Origin: Akkermansiaceae bacterium | GTDB taxonomy: Bacteria; Verrucomicrobiota; Verrucomicrobiia; Verrucomicrobiales; Akkermansiaceae | Length of the DNA: 44,819 bases | NCBI GenBank assembly: GCA_947491475.1 | Contig: CANLKN010000022.1 | Location: forward strand, 1 to 44,819 | Direction: 5' to 3' | Part shown: positions 1 through 7,918 of the stretch, piece after piece | How the letters are laid out: each line of letters begins with the position of its first letter | Position numbering within the stretch: position 1 is the first letter of the stretch | Notes under the pieces: model-generated | What the model was told of the DNA's origin: nothing | Seen by the model: only the letters and a program-made list of their open reading frames with translations | Database searches by the model: none | Position numbers and translations under genes: made by a program

Positions 1-105
1 GACACAAGACACAAGACACAAGACACAAGACACAAGACACAAGACACAAGACACAAGACACAAGACACAAGACACAAGACACAAGACACAAGACACAAGA
101 CAGAA
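1..105. repeat. Tandem heptanucleotide array (GACACAA)n
   Basis: The unit GACACAA is repeated perfectly 14 times from base 1 to 98, followed by a degenerate copy (GACAGAA) to 105. The array begins at the window edge, so its true length is unknown. It carries no gene. A degenerate inverted set of the same heptads lies at 211-250. It is not CRISPR: there are no spacers and the unit is only 7 bp. Confidence 0.97.
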
Positions 106-135
106 GACGAAGAGGGCTTCGCGCGGATCATCGGC

Positions 136-165
136 TTCGACGCTCATAGAGACGCCGCTACAAGC
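136..165. repeat. Possible dispersed intergenic repeat
   Basis: The stretch containing GACGCTCATAGAGACGCCGC resembles short intergenic sequences I associate with repeats scattered in Verrucomicrobiota and Planctomycetota genomes. There is no second copy in this window, so the call rests on recall alone. Confidence 0.25.
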
Positions 166-210
166 GATTCATTCGCATGCCGCGAAAACCCGCCGATGTG
201 ATCGCGGATT

Positions 211-250
211 CTTGTCTTGCGTCTTGTGTCTTGGAGTCTTGCGTCTTTTC
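211..250. repeat. Inverted, degenerate heptad tract
   Basis: On the plus strand this reads as CTTGCGT, CTTGTGT, CTTGGAGT, CTTGCGT and CTTTTCC in succession, i.e. the complement of GACACAA-like units with one 8-mer. It faces the array at 1-105 in inverted orientation across about 105 bp of unique sequence. Confidence 0.85.
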
Positions 251-303
251 CGGGCGCATGTCGCGGGCGGATTGTTTCTGAGGTGCGAGGATGAGGAGGA
301 TGG

Positions 304-359
304 TGGATTGGAGATTCTGGATTTCCGATTGATGATTGTTGATTTTGGATTGTTGATTG
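304..359. repeat. AT-rich heptad-periodic tract (nnGATTn)
   Basis: Eight consecutive 7-bp units share the core GATT in register: TGGATTG, GAGATTC, TGGATTT, CCGATTG, ATGATTG, TTGATTT, TGGATTG, TTGATTG. The tract contrasts with its GC-rich surroundings. No gene is supported in 106-443; the open frames there lack recognisable protein features. Confidence 0.85.
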
Positions 360-443
360 GAAGAAGCTGGAATGATGCGGTCGGGGATCAGCGGGGTTTG
401 GCCACGGGTTTTGTTGGATCGGTGGTGCTTGAATGGGCTTGCC

Positions 444-809
444 TCATGGCATCTTGGGCGGCAGCAGGCTGCCGTCCATCTCGGAACCGGGTTCGGGCAG
501 CACGGGTTCCTGAAAATCCACAGGGCCGCCGAAGATCCAGAATCCGTTTTTGCGTTCGTTGCGATAGGCGAGTGCGCGCTCATGTCCGCTGGGCAGATCC
601 TTGAGGTCCTGTTCACGAGCATCGACCACTTTGAGGCCTCCGGCGGGCATGAGCCGTGCGATCGGGGTGTTCGCCAGATCCGGAATTTTTGCGTAGGATG
701 AAAGCTTGGCGGTGGTGTTGGCAGTGGTTTTCTTGATGGCGGCGCAAGAAACCAACGTGGGGCCGACTGCAACCAGCAATACCATCTTCGCTATGGACTT
801 GGCATTCAT
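444..809 (-). CDS. Small predicted lipoprotein of unknown function
   Basis: The protein has 121 residues. It starts with a type II signal peptide: MNAKSIAK followed by a hydrophobic stretch and the lipobox LVSC (cysteine near residue 22), so it should be lipid-anchored in the envelope. The mature part is short, polar and proline-rich toward the end (motifs WIFGGPVDF and LPPKMP) with no domain I recognise. It lies 70 bp downstream of the bat gene cluster on the same strand and could be cotranscribed with it, but nothing ties it functionally to the cluster. Signal peptide and lipobox are seen directly; the function is unknown. Confidence 0.7.
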   Translation of the reverse strand: MNAKSIAKMVLLVAVGPTLVSCAAIKKTTANTTAKLSSYAKIPDLANTPIARLMPAGGLKVVDAREQDLKDLPSGHERALAYRNERKNGFWIFGGPVDFQEPVLPEPGSEMDGSLLPPKMP

Positions 810-879
810 GGGGGAAATTCTGACCTCGCAAAGCTACCACGCCACCCTTGGCGTGTCCAAGCATTCGTTAAGCGGATTT

Positions 880-3486
880 TCAGGCGCTTTTGCCATCGGC
901 CGTGGGCTTGCGGATCTTAGGTGGCGCAGGTCTGTTTTCGGGGATGATTTTTTCGATCGACTCCACGGGGATCCAGCCGCGGGTTTTGGTGGCGAAGGAA
1001 ATGTAAGCCCAGCGGCCTGATTCGCGGATTACCTCGCCGAGCGAACCCGGCGGTGCATCGATCACTTCTGGCGACGTGCGAGAGGCCTCCGCATGGAGGA
1101 TGGCGTGATCCGCGACAATGACGGCCTGCCGCTCGATCGGCGCAAACTCCGCGTCATTCGGGAAATATCTCCAGCCAAGGGCGCCAGCAGCGGCAAGCAG
1201 TGGAGCAATGACCAGCACACTCACCGCCAGCACCCGCATGCGGTTGGCAGGGCGGGTGGCTGGAAAGACGAGAATCGCAAGGCCGCATAGCCATGAGCCC
1301 GACCAGAACATGCCTTGCCACCAGACGAGCGGCACGCGGGCAATGGCATATTGAAACTCCGGCCTGTGAACCGTGATGGCGCCATGTTTCCGTTCGATGA
1401 AACGCAGGTTCTGGCGTGCTTCCTGATGGCCGGGATCTCGGGCCAGCGCACGGCGATAGTAGAGCGCCGCATGGCCAGGTGAGCCCGCGCGGAAACTAGC
1501 GTTGCCGATGTTGTATAAAATGTCTGCCGACAGTTCGTAATAGTTCCCGGCCTGGAGCCAGTGGCTAATCGCTTCGTCATATCTCGCGGCTTCATACGCC
1601 TCGCGAGCCATTGCAGCAGGGCTTTCGGCCGCAATTGTGGCGCGGGCGTCCCCGCCCGCAGCCAATTCTGATGCCGTGGCCGTGTTGGATGCCATGACCG
1701 AATGGGGTGTTGTGCTCAGCTTGAAGTGGGATGAAACCAACGAGAGCAAGGCGGCGGGCGAGGCGCCCGCGCCACCGATTCCACTGCATGGCGGCGGCTC
1801 GGCAAAGGCCCTGTCGCTGCTAAGGCCTAACAGTAACAACGCGCAGCATGCGGTGGCGGCCTTGCGCAGGACTTTCAGGATGGATCGGCGCTTTTCCGGA
1901 TCGAGCGAAATTCCGGCCGATCCGCTCTCGCGGAAACAACGGGCGTCGCGTTCCTCGAGGAGGGCTTTTGCTTCGGGCGGCAGATTCGAGCCCAGCGAGC
2001 TCTCGATAAATCGGCCGGCGGCTAACAAAAAGCCCTCATCACTGGAATTACCCTTCAGTTGTTCGATTTCGCGCAGCGCCTCAAGCCGTGTCCGCAATAC
2101 CGGATCCTTGCTGAAATGGTGGCCGACGCGCATCCACAGTGCCTTGAGGATCAGCACGAGCGCGATGAATGCGCCGATTGCATGGCCGAGCCATCCAGGG
2201 AAGCGCGGCGATGGCGGCAGGGTGACGCTTGCCGGATCTAACAAGCCTAGGATATCGGTCATGCGTTCCACCGGGGAGGCGAGCGCCTGTGGCGGCGCGA
2301 TGCCATCCGCCTTCGATGCCGGGGCCGGTGTCATGCGCAGCGGAATTGGCTCGGTGAGGGCGGTCTTGTAGGATTTTTCGCGCGGATCAAAGTAAACAAG
2401 CCGGTAGGCGGGGATTTCGGATTTCATTTCAAGAGGACGCAGAAATTGCCTGAAAACCGAGATTCCCGAGAGTTCGCGCCGCTCGTCACCGCGCTGCTCT
2501 ACGGTGGGATCATACAATCTCCAGCTGGTGGTATCCACCGGTTTGGGTGGACGCAATGTATCAAGATTGCCGCTGCCGCTCACCATGATTTCCACCGGCA
2601 GCGGATCGCCTTCCTGCACATCGGTGAGCCCGGCATTCACCTCGATGCTGAAGTCGCCCACTGCATTTTCGAATCCTGCGGGTGCGCCGCCGGGCAGTGG
2701 GATCGATTGCATCTCAAGCCCGGGCACCGTGAGATTCACCTCGCGGGTGACCCGCCGCAGGATGCCATCCATGATCACCTCGGTTGTGATCAACCGCACG
2801 GTGGCCGGCCCGATGCCGATTGTTCCGGTGCGTGTGGGAGTGAGCGTGCTGGGATAGGCCACGGAGACATAAGGCATACCTAACAGATTTACCTGACCGC
2901 GCATGGCGGAAGGTTGGAAGCGCCACGCGGTGAGACCGTCGCGTTGGAAATCCGGAATGCCCCAGTCCTCCACAAACAAGTCGCTTGGCACGAAGATCTT
3001 GATTTCAACCGGCGTGGTTTCGCCGAGATACGGACGTGGGTTGAGCACTCGGAAGGCGCTGGCATAGCGGAAACGCGTGGTCCCGGAAACCGCTTCGGAC
3101 CATTGAAGTTCATCTGGATTGAATACGTTGAACTCAATCGGTTGGGTGCGGCTGGTGTTGCCTCCCGCACTTATTTCAATCGATGGCAGGATATGGCCGC
3201 CGGTGTCATAGCTGGAGACCAGATATTCAAAAACATATTCGAGCCGCCTGCCCGGCAGCAGTTTGGTTTGCGCGCCGCGCCCGGCAGGGCGGATTTCAAC
3301 GCCAGCAATTTCCGGGATGGTGGGAAACGCTTCGGGCCGTGCTCCGGTGACAGCGATCTCCAACAATGCCTGTTCGCCGCGAGCAAGGAAACGGGAGGAC
3401 AATCGGCTGCTTGCCTGGGCCGCTGCATGCACAGCAAGGATCAGCCATGCCGCGAGAATTTTGTGAGTGATGGAAATGCCTGTCAT
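880..3486 (-). CDS. BatD-BatE fusion protein (aerotolerance / envelope stress)
   Basis: This 868-residue protein joins two normally separate Bat proteins. A signal peptide (residues 1-25, ending AAAQA) leads into the BatD beta-sandwich region and a membrane segment near 432-452. Near 535 comes a second signal-peptide-like hydrophobic stretch (CCALLLLGLSS), then a linker at about 569-617 encoded by an inverted repeat pair, a TPR region at about 622-700 (DILYNIGNASFRAG), two membrane segments at about 718-772 and an SH3-like domain (RGWIPVESI). The last three match BatE. ATG at 3486 is preferred because it lies 4 bp after the batB/C stop; the open frame extends upstream, but that part is only the antisense of batC. 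Bat proteins are associated with oxygen tolerance in Bacteroides and Leptospira; their biochemical role is unsettled. Confidence 0.88.
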   Translation of the reverse strand: MTGISITHKILAAWLILAVHAAAQASSRLSSRFLARGEQALLEIAVTGARPEAFPTIPEIAGVEIRPAGRGAQTKLLPGRRLEYVFEYLVSSYDTGGHILPSIEISAGGNTSRTQPIEFNVFNPDELQWSEAVSGTTRFRYASAFRVLNPRPYLGETTPVEIKIFVPSDLFVEDWGIPDFQRDGLTAWRFQPSAMRGQVNLLGMPYVSVAYPSTLTPTRTGTIGIGPATVRLITTEVIMDGILRRVTREVNLTVPGLEMQSIPLPGGAPAGFENAVGDFSIEVNAGLTDVQEGDPLPVEIMVSGSGNLDTLRPPKPVDTTSWRLYDPTVEQRGDERRELSGISVFRQFLRPLEMKSEIPAYRLVYFDPREKSYKTALTEPIPLRMTPAPASKADGIAPPQALASPVERMTDILGLLDPASVTLPPSPRFPGWLGHAIGAFIALVLILKALWMRVGHHFSKDPVLRTRLEALREIEQLKGNSSDEGFLLAAGRFIESSLGSNLPPEAKALLEERDARCFRESGSAGISLDPEKRRSILKVLRKAATACCALLLLGLSSDRAFAEPPPCSGIGGAGASPAALLSLVSSHFKLSTTPHSVMASNTATASELAAGGDARATIAAESPAAMAREAYEAARYDEAISHWLQAGNYYELSADILYNIGNASFRAGSPGHAALYYRRALARDPGHQEARQNLRFIERKHGAITVHRPEFQYAIARVPLVWWQGMFWSGSWLCGLAILVFPATRPANRMRVLAVSVLVIAPLLAAAGALGWRYFPNDAEFAPIERQAVIVADHAILHAEASRTSPEVIDAPPGSLGEVIRESGRWAYISFATKTRGWIPVESIEKIIPENRPAPPKIRKPTADGKSA
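1635..1779. repeat. REPIN-like inverted repeat pair inside batD/E
   Basis: Two copies of a GC-rich element, each with its own hairpin, face each other. The left copy at 1638-1663 contains GCGGGCG-tccc-CGCCCGC; the right copy at 1754-1776 contains GCGGGCG-ag-GCGCCCGC. Read in the same orientation both give GTGGCGCGGGCG...CGCCCGC followed by GCC after one base. They flank about 90 bp of unrelated sequence. The unit is translated in frame within the fusion gene as alanine/glycine-rich peptide (GGAGASPAA and AAGGDARAT), exactly between the BatD and BatE parts. No REP-associated transposase gene lies in the window. Confidence 0.8.
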
Positions 3487-3490
3487 GATG

Positions 3491-5452
3491 TTACCAATCC
3501 TTTTCCGGTGGGTTGAACTCGATGCGTCCTGGGCTGAGCGGGCCTTTTTCGGTATCGGTATTTTCTTGTAGAATCCGGCGGGCGCGCTCCTCCGGGGTTT
3601 CACCAGGGTCTTGCGGCGATTTTCCGTTCTCGTCCTGCTCCTGCTTGTCGCCGGATTTATTATCAGATTCCTGCTCATCGTCGCCCGGGCCCTCGCTGGG
3701 TTGCTCATTGTCATCGCCTTGGTCGCCTTGGCTTTCAGGTTCTTGGGGGCCATCGCCTTCCTGTGGTTCTCCGTTTTCATCCGGTTCCCCCTCGCCGGGT
3801 TTTCGTTGTTGCGGTTCGCCCTCGCCTTGCTGCGGCTGCGGCATTGATTGCTCGGTTTGCTCGCTGTCTTCTTCTAACAATTCTTGCAGGCGTTTGAGAT
3901 AAGTCATCACCAGCGCGCGGTTGTGGCTGGAGGATGGCTCCAGCGGGTTGGTGGCATGTGCCGAGTCAAAATGGCGGACGGCATCCGCCCAGTTGGTGAC
4001 CAGTGTTTTGATGGTATCGGTGGAAGCTGCGGATTCGTCGCCACTGCGGAGTTCATCGAGTTTAGCGCGCACCATTTTATCGAAATCCGTTAGCGTGGGA
4101 GCGTGCTCGGAATCGTCCGGGTAGGCATCACCCGCCAGCGAGAACCAGCCAAGTTGAAACAACGACCTGCCAGCGCCGAGGTGGGAATTTCCGCGCACCT
4201 TTGAATCGCGTGACAACATGGCTTGACTGTAGGCACCGCGAGCAGCGCGGAAATCGCCTTTCTGATAGGCGGCGGTGGCCTCACCAAGGTGGAAGCGCGC
4301 CTTGCGATCGCGCAGGCGGGTGGCCTCGGCAAGATTCCGATAGGCATCCATGGCCTCGGCATGATTTCCTTGCTCAAGTGCCTCCTTGGCTGCGGAAACC
4401 TCATCCGCACGTGCGGCCGATGGCGTGAAAATCACGGCGGCCGCGATCAGTGCCGGGTTCACTCCACGCCAGCGGGTGGAGATGAGGATCGAGGCCAACA
4501 GAAATGCCAGCGACGGAAACAACAGCCATTGATAGAACTCGATCATCACGGCGCGCTCGCGGCCTTCGATTTCAAAGGCATCAAGATCTTGGATCGCGGA
4601 GGTCACCATGGTGGCCATGTCCGCGCCGGTGCCGGCCACGGCATAGCGTCCTTTGGTTTCACTGGCGAGCTTGCGCAGGACATCCGGTTGCAGCCGGCTG
4701 AGCACGGGTTTGCCGCCGCGATCAACCATCCGTCCGCCGGGAAAATCCGGGTTTGGAACGTAATCTCCATCCTCGGTTCCCACACCGATGGCGAGGATAT
4801 ACACGCCGGACTGGCGCGCCTGGTCGATGAGGTCATCGAGTTGATCATCGTGTTTTTCACCATCGCTCAGGATGACGAGCGCGTTGTTTTTCTGGCCGGT
4901 TTTCTTGAGGGTCTCGATGGCAAGGTGGATCGCCGATCCAATGTTGGAGCCACCGCGGGTGGACCAGGTTTCATCGATCTGCTCAACGGTCTCGCGTATC
5001 GCCTGGTGATCGACTGTGAGAGGGGCATAGACATAAGCGCTGCCGGCGAAACCGATCACGCCGACCCGCTCATTGGGCATGGCTTCGAGCAGCTCGAAGA
5101 TGACCATTTTCGCGCGTTCGAGGCGGTCCGGCTTGACGTCCGCCACGCGCATGCTGCGTGAGAGGTCGAGCGCAATGAGCACGTTGCGACCGAGTGATTT
5201 CTCGGTGCGTGTTCCGGCATCCGCCTGTGGGCGGGCCAGAGCTAAGATGATGAAGGAGCAGGCGGCGAGCAGGAAAAACAATGCGAACCAGCGGGGCAGG
5301 GGACTTGTTCCCTTGATCAAAGCACTCCTCAGGCGAGGAGCCACAAAGGCCGCCCATTGCTTGCGCCGCATGCGCGCCACGGCCACCGCAGCTGCTCCTA
5401 ACAGCGGGAGCAGCACCAGCAGGATGAGCCAGGCGGGTTGGGCGAATTTCAT
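3491..5452 (-). CDS. BatB-BatC fusion protein (VWA domain plus TPR)
   Basis: This 653-residue protein has two N-terminal membrane segments (about 7-26 and 55-73), a von Willebrand A domain with an intact MIDAS start (DLSRS at 96-100) and a membrane segment at about 305-325: the BatB layout. A second signal-peptide-like stretch (AAAVIFTPSAARA, about 335-348) follows, then TPR-type helices to about 480 and a very acidic Glu/Gln/Gly/Asp/Pro-rich tail ending in PPEKDW, typical of BatC. The gene starts 6 bp after batA and ends 4 bp before batD/E, so translation is probably coupled. The VWA domain likely faces the periplasm and the TPR part binds partners; that is family knowledge, not proof. Confidence 0.9.
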   Translation of the reverse strand: MKFAQPAWLILLVLLPLLGAAAVAVARMRRKQWAAFVAPRLRSALIKGTSPLPRWFALFFLLAACSFIILALARPQADAGTRTEKSLGRNVLIALDLSRSMRVADVKPDRLERAKMVIFELLEAMPNERVGVIGFAGSAYVYAPLTVDHQAIRETVEQIDETWSTRGGSNIGSAIHLAIETLKKTGQKNNALVILSDGEKHDDQLDDLIDQARQSGVYILAIGVGTEDGDYVPNPDFPGGRMVDRGGKPVLSRLQPDVLRKLASETKGRYAVAGTGADMATMVTSAIQDLDAFEIEGRERAVMIEFYQWLLFPSLAFLLASILISTRWRGVNPALIAAAVIFTPSAARADEVSAAKEALEQGNHAEAMDAYRNLAEATRLRDRKARFHLGEATAAYQKGDFRAARGAYSQAMLSRDSKVRGNSHLGAGRSLFQLGWFSLAGDAYPDDSEHAPTLTDFDKMVRAKLDELRSGDESAASTDTIKTLVTNWADAVRHFDSAHATNPLEPSSSHNRALVMTYLKRLQELLEEDSEQTEQSMPQPQQGEGEPQQRKPGEGEPDENGEPQEGDGPQEPESQGDQGDDNEQPSEGPGDDEQESDNKSGDKQEQDENGKSPQDPGETPEERARRILQENTDTEKGPLSPGRIEFNPPEKDW

Positions 5453-5458
5453 CGGATT

Positions 5459-6475
5459 TCAGGGAGATGGCGGAGGATTGAGTGCTAGCAGCGTGCACGC
5501 CCCGAGCGCGGACAAAAGGCTGAGCCCCAGGAACCATGGAAACAACTCGGTGTCTTCAATCACGGTGTAACTTTTCACTTCGGTTTTTTCGAGTTGGTCG
5601 ATGGTGGAAAAAGTTTCCCTGAGCGATGCGAGGTTTTGCGCCCAGTAATGTTCGGCACCGGTGAGCTCGGCGATTTTCTTGAGTGTGGGGATGTCGAATT
5701 CCTGATAGGGGAAACGCATGATGCTGCGATCCACGCGGCCTTCCTTGGTGCCGATGGCGATGGTGTAGATTTTGATGCCGAGGGTTTTGGCATGTTCGGC
5801 GGCCTCCACGGGCGAAATTTTTCCCGAGTTGCTGGCACCATCGGTGATGAGCAGGATGATCTTGCTCTTGGCGTCGCGCGCATCGAGGCGCGAGGAGGCG
5901 GCAGCGAGCGCAGAGCCGATGGCGGTGCCCTGTTCTTTGATCGTGCCGTGGTCGAACTGATCGTTGAGCCGGAGTTGGTCGAGCGCTCCACGCAGCCACT
6001 TGTGATCGAGCGTGATCGGGCTGGCATCGCGCGGCCGACCGGCGAAGGCAACCAGCCCGATGCGGTCGTCCGGACGGCGGCTGATGAAATCATCGACCAC
6101 GGCCTTGGCGACATCGATGCGTTTGACGCGTTCGCCGTTGTCGATGAAGTCATCGATGTCCATCGAGAGCGAAACATCGAAGGCGAGCATGATATCGATG
6201 CCGCTGGCGCTGCGGTTTTGATATTCGTTGCGCCAGACCGGACGTGCCATGGCGAAGATGGCGGTGAAGAGCGCGATGAAGGCAAGCGGCAGGCCGAATC
6301 CCCCGGCGGTGCGGCGGACGCGTTTGCCGAGGCTGACGAGCACCGAGAGATTGGGAAACATCACCGCCGCATCCGAACCGCGGCCGCGGCGCAGCAGGAG
6401 CAGCAGCAAGGCGGGCAGCAACAGCAGCAGCCATCCCGGCTGGGCAAAGCGGAAATGTTCGAGAAAAGCGCTCAT
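5459..6475 (-). CDS. batA: BatA, VWA-domain membrane protein
   Basis: The protein has 338 residues with hydrophobic segments near 14-28 and 62-78, a VWA domain whose MIDAS begins DVSLS at 100-104, and a C-terminal membrane helix near 310-330 (WFLGLSLLSALGACTLLAL). This order matches BatA. Its first codons overlap the upstream DUF4381 gene by 4 bp (ATGA), and the MoxR ATPase and DUF58 genes lie further upstream in the same direction. BatA is thought to work with BatB in an envelope complex under the MoxR ATPase. Assignment as BatA rather than BatB rests on gene order and the absence of a TPR tail. Confidence 0.9.
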   Translation of the reverse strand: MSAFLEHFRFAQPGWLLLLLPALLLLLLRRGRGSDAAVMFPNLSVLVSLGKRVRRTAGGFGLPLAFIALFTAIFAMARPVWRNEYQNRSASGIDIMLAFDVSLSMDIDDFIDNGERVKRIDVAKAVVDDFISRRPDDRIGLVAFAGRPRDASPITLDHKWLRGALDQLRLNDQFDHGTIKEQGTAIGSALAAASSRLDARDAKSKIILLITDGASNSGKISPVEAAEHAKTLGIKIYTIAIGTKEGRVDRSIMRFPYQEFDIPTLKKIAELTGAEHYWAQNLASLRETFSTIDQLEKTEVKSYTVIEDTELFPWFLGLSLLSALGACTLLALNPPPSP

Positions 6476-6981
6476 TTGGCGAAGCCATGGTGCAGGATAT
6501 CCAGCAACGCGCGGGATTCGGAAATGACTTCCGCAGCGGCCTTGCCGGGGATTTCCGGAGCGTATTTCAGCGCGGCGAGGTTTGAAAAAACATCCCCGGC
6601 GGCATTGCGTGCGTCTTGAGTGAGAGCCTGCAGCGCATCCTGCCGCGAGATGAACTCCTCATGGGTTTCAAACAACGCCGGATCCCCGGCGGCGATGGAC
6701 AGATACTTGCGAAGGATCAATGATGACTGCACGGCGGCCTCGCGCGCGTCCGCTGCCAGGCATTGCTGCAATCCGGCACTGGCATCCCTGTAGGCGGCTT
6801 CGCGTGCGGCGGCGATGTTCGCAGCTGCGGGTTTTCGCATCTTGATAGAGATGATCAGGGCGATGCCGAGCAGCACGATGATGCCCGCCGCAAGCCACCA
6901 AGGCCAGAGCCCATAGTCCGGAATCAACTCCAGCGGCGAAGCCGAGTCTTGTAATACAAGTTTGGTTTCGTCCCCGTTCAT
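6472..6981 (-). CDS. DUF4381-family membrane protein of the bat operon
   Basis: The protein has 169 residues. A short periplasmic N-terminus with the motif IPDYGLWPWW precedes a single membrane helix at about 29-46, followed by a cytoplasmic helical region. The size, the 'proline, aromatic, then membrane helix' start and the position between the DUF58 and batA genes fit DUF4381, a small protein commonly present in moxR-bat operons. Its role is not established. The stop overlaps the batA start by 4 bp, and the DUF58 gene ends 6 bp upstream, so the genes are surely in one transcript. Confidence 0.8.
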   Translation of the reverse strand: MNGDETKLVLQDSASPLELIPDYGLWPWWLAAGIIVLLGIALIISIKMRKPAAANIAAAREAAYRDASAGLQQCLAADAREAAVQSSLILRKYLSIAAGDPALFETHEEFISRQDALQALTQDARNAAGDVFSNLAALKYAPEIPGKAAAEVISESRALLDILHHGFAK

Positions 6982-6987
6982 GATGGA

Positions 6988-7881
6988 TCAGCGGGTGCGC
7001 TTGCGGCTGCGGCGTTTGAGCAGGCGGTGCAGCTCGGCGAGGGTATCGCCTTGGGTGGCGAGCTGTGCGGAGTCGATGCCATGCTTGTGGAAAACCGAGG
7101 CGACTCCCTCGTGTTGGCGGCGCATGAGCTTCTCATAAGCCATGCGCAGGTTCGGATTGTCGGTGTTGACCAATGTCTCGAAGCCGGTTTCGGAGTCGAT
7201 CATGACCACCTTGCCGGCTTTTGGGAGTTTGTTTTCCAGCGGGTCGATGACTCTCAGCGCGACGGTTTCATGCTTGCGGGCGAGCTTGCCGAGCGGCTTG
7301 TCGAGCGGGTCCGAATAGAAATCCGAGATCAGGAAAACCAGCGACTTGCGGCGCAGGCTGCGGATGAGGAAATCGCACGCGGCGGCGACGGAGGTGCCGG
7401 CATTGTCCGGTTTGGCAACGAGGATCTCGCGGATCATGCGCAGTAGGTGGCGGCTGCCTTTTTCAGGCGGAATGAAAAGCAGCGGCTCGCCGGCAAAGAG
7501 CAGCAGGCCCACCTTGTCGCCGTTGTTGAGCGCGCTGAAGCCGAGCACGGCGGCGGTTTCCGCAGCCACCTCGCGCTTGCTCAGAGACACACTGCCGTAG
7601 TCGGCAGAGCCGGAGACATCCACCGCGAGGATGACAGTTAACTCGCGCTCCTCGCGGAATTTCCTCACAAACGGCGTGTTCATCCGTGCCGTCACGTTCC
7701 AATCGATGAACCGCACCTCGTCGCCGTGCTGGTATTCGCGGAAGTCATCGAAATCCAAGCCCTGGCCGCGGAATGACGAGAGATACTCGCCGGCAAACGA
7801 CTCGCGCACCAGCCGCCGGGCCTTGAGCTCCAGCTTGCGCACGCGCGCCATCATTTCCTCGATCTGTTCGTCGGTAAGCAT
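6988..7881 (-). CDS. DUF58 (VWA-like) protein of the moxR-bat operon
   Basis: The protein has 297 residues and no membrane segment, so it is probably cytoplasmic. The DUF58 signature is present: GDEVRFIDWNVTAR at about 54-67, then a metal-site-like DVSGS at about 90-94. The C-terminus is strongly basic (RRSRKRTR). DUF58 proteins are encoded beside MoxR-type ATPases and are thought to act with them on VWA partners. Only 37 bp, filled with a heptad-periodic tract, separate it from moxR upstream. Confidence 0.92.
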   Translation of the reverse strand: MLTDEQIEEMMARVRKLELKARRLVRESFAGEYLSSFRGQGLDFDDFREYQHGDEVRFIDWNVTARMNTPFVRKFREERELTVILAVDVSGSADYGSVSLSKREVAAETAAVLGFSALNNGDKVGLLLFAGEPLLFIPPEKGSRHLLRMIREILVAKPDNAGTSVAAACDFLIRSLRRKSLVFLISDFYSDPLDKPLGKLARKHETVALRVIDPLENKLPKAGKVVMIDSETGFETLVNTDNPNLRMAYEKLMRRQHEGVASVFHKHGIDSAQLATQGDTLAELHRLLKRRSRKRTR

Positions 7882-7883
7882 GG

Positions 7884-7918
7884 TGAATTTGAAATCTCAA
7901 ATTTGAAATTTGAAATGA
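7884..7918. repeat. Heptad-periodic tract between moxR and the DUF58 gene
   Basis: Five 7-bp units fill the whole spacer: TGAATTT, GAAATCT, CAAATTT, GAAATTT, GAAATGA. It lies inside an operon, directly between the moxR stop (7919) and the next start (7881), so it is transcribed and provides the leader of the DUF58 gene. No Shine-Dalgarno sequence can be seen in it. Confidence 0.8.

Noticed and set aside
1-250. Possible CRISPR array at the left edge
   Set aside because: Units are 7 bp with no spacers; it is a simple tandem array.
3487-3780. 98-residue N-terminal extension of the batD/E gene
   Set aside because: It overlaps the batC acidic tail in another frame; a proper signal peptide begins at ATG 3486, 4 bp after the batB/C stop.
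4223-5161. 312-residue plus-strand open frame
   Set aside because: Antisense to the VWA domain of batB/C; no protein features.
5594-6619. 341-residue plus-strand open frame
   Set aside because: Antisense to batA and the end of the DUF4381 gene; shadow of codon usage.
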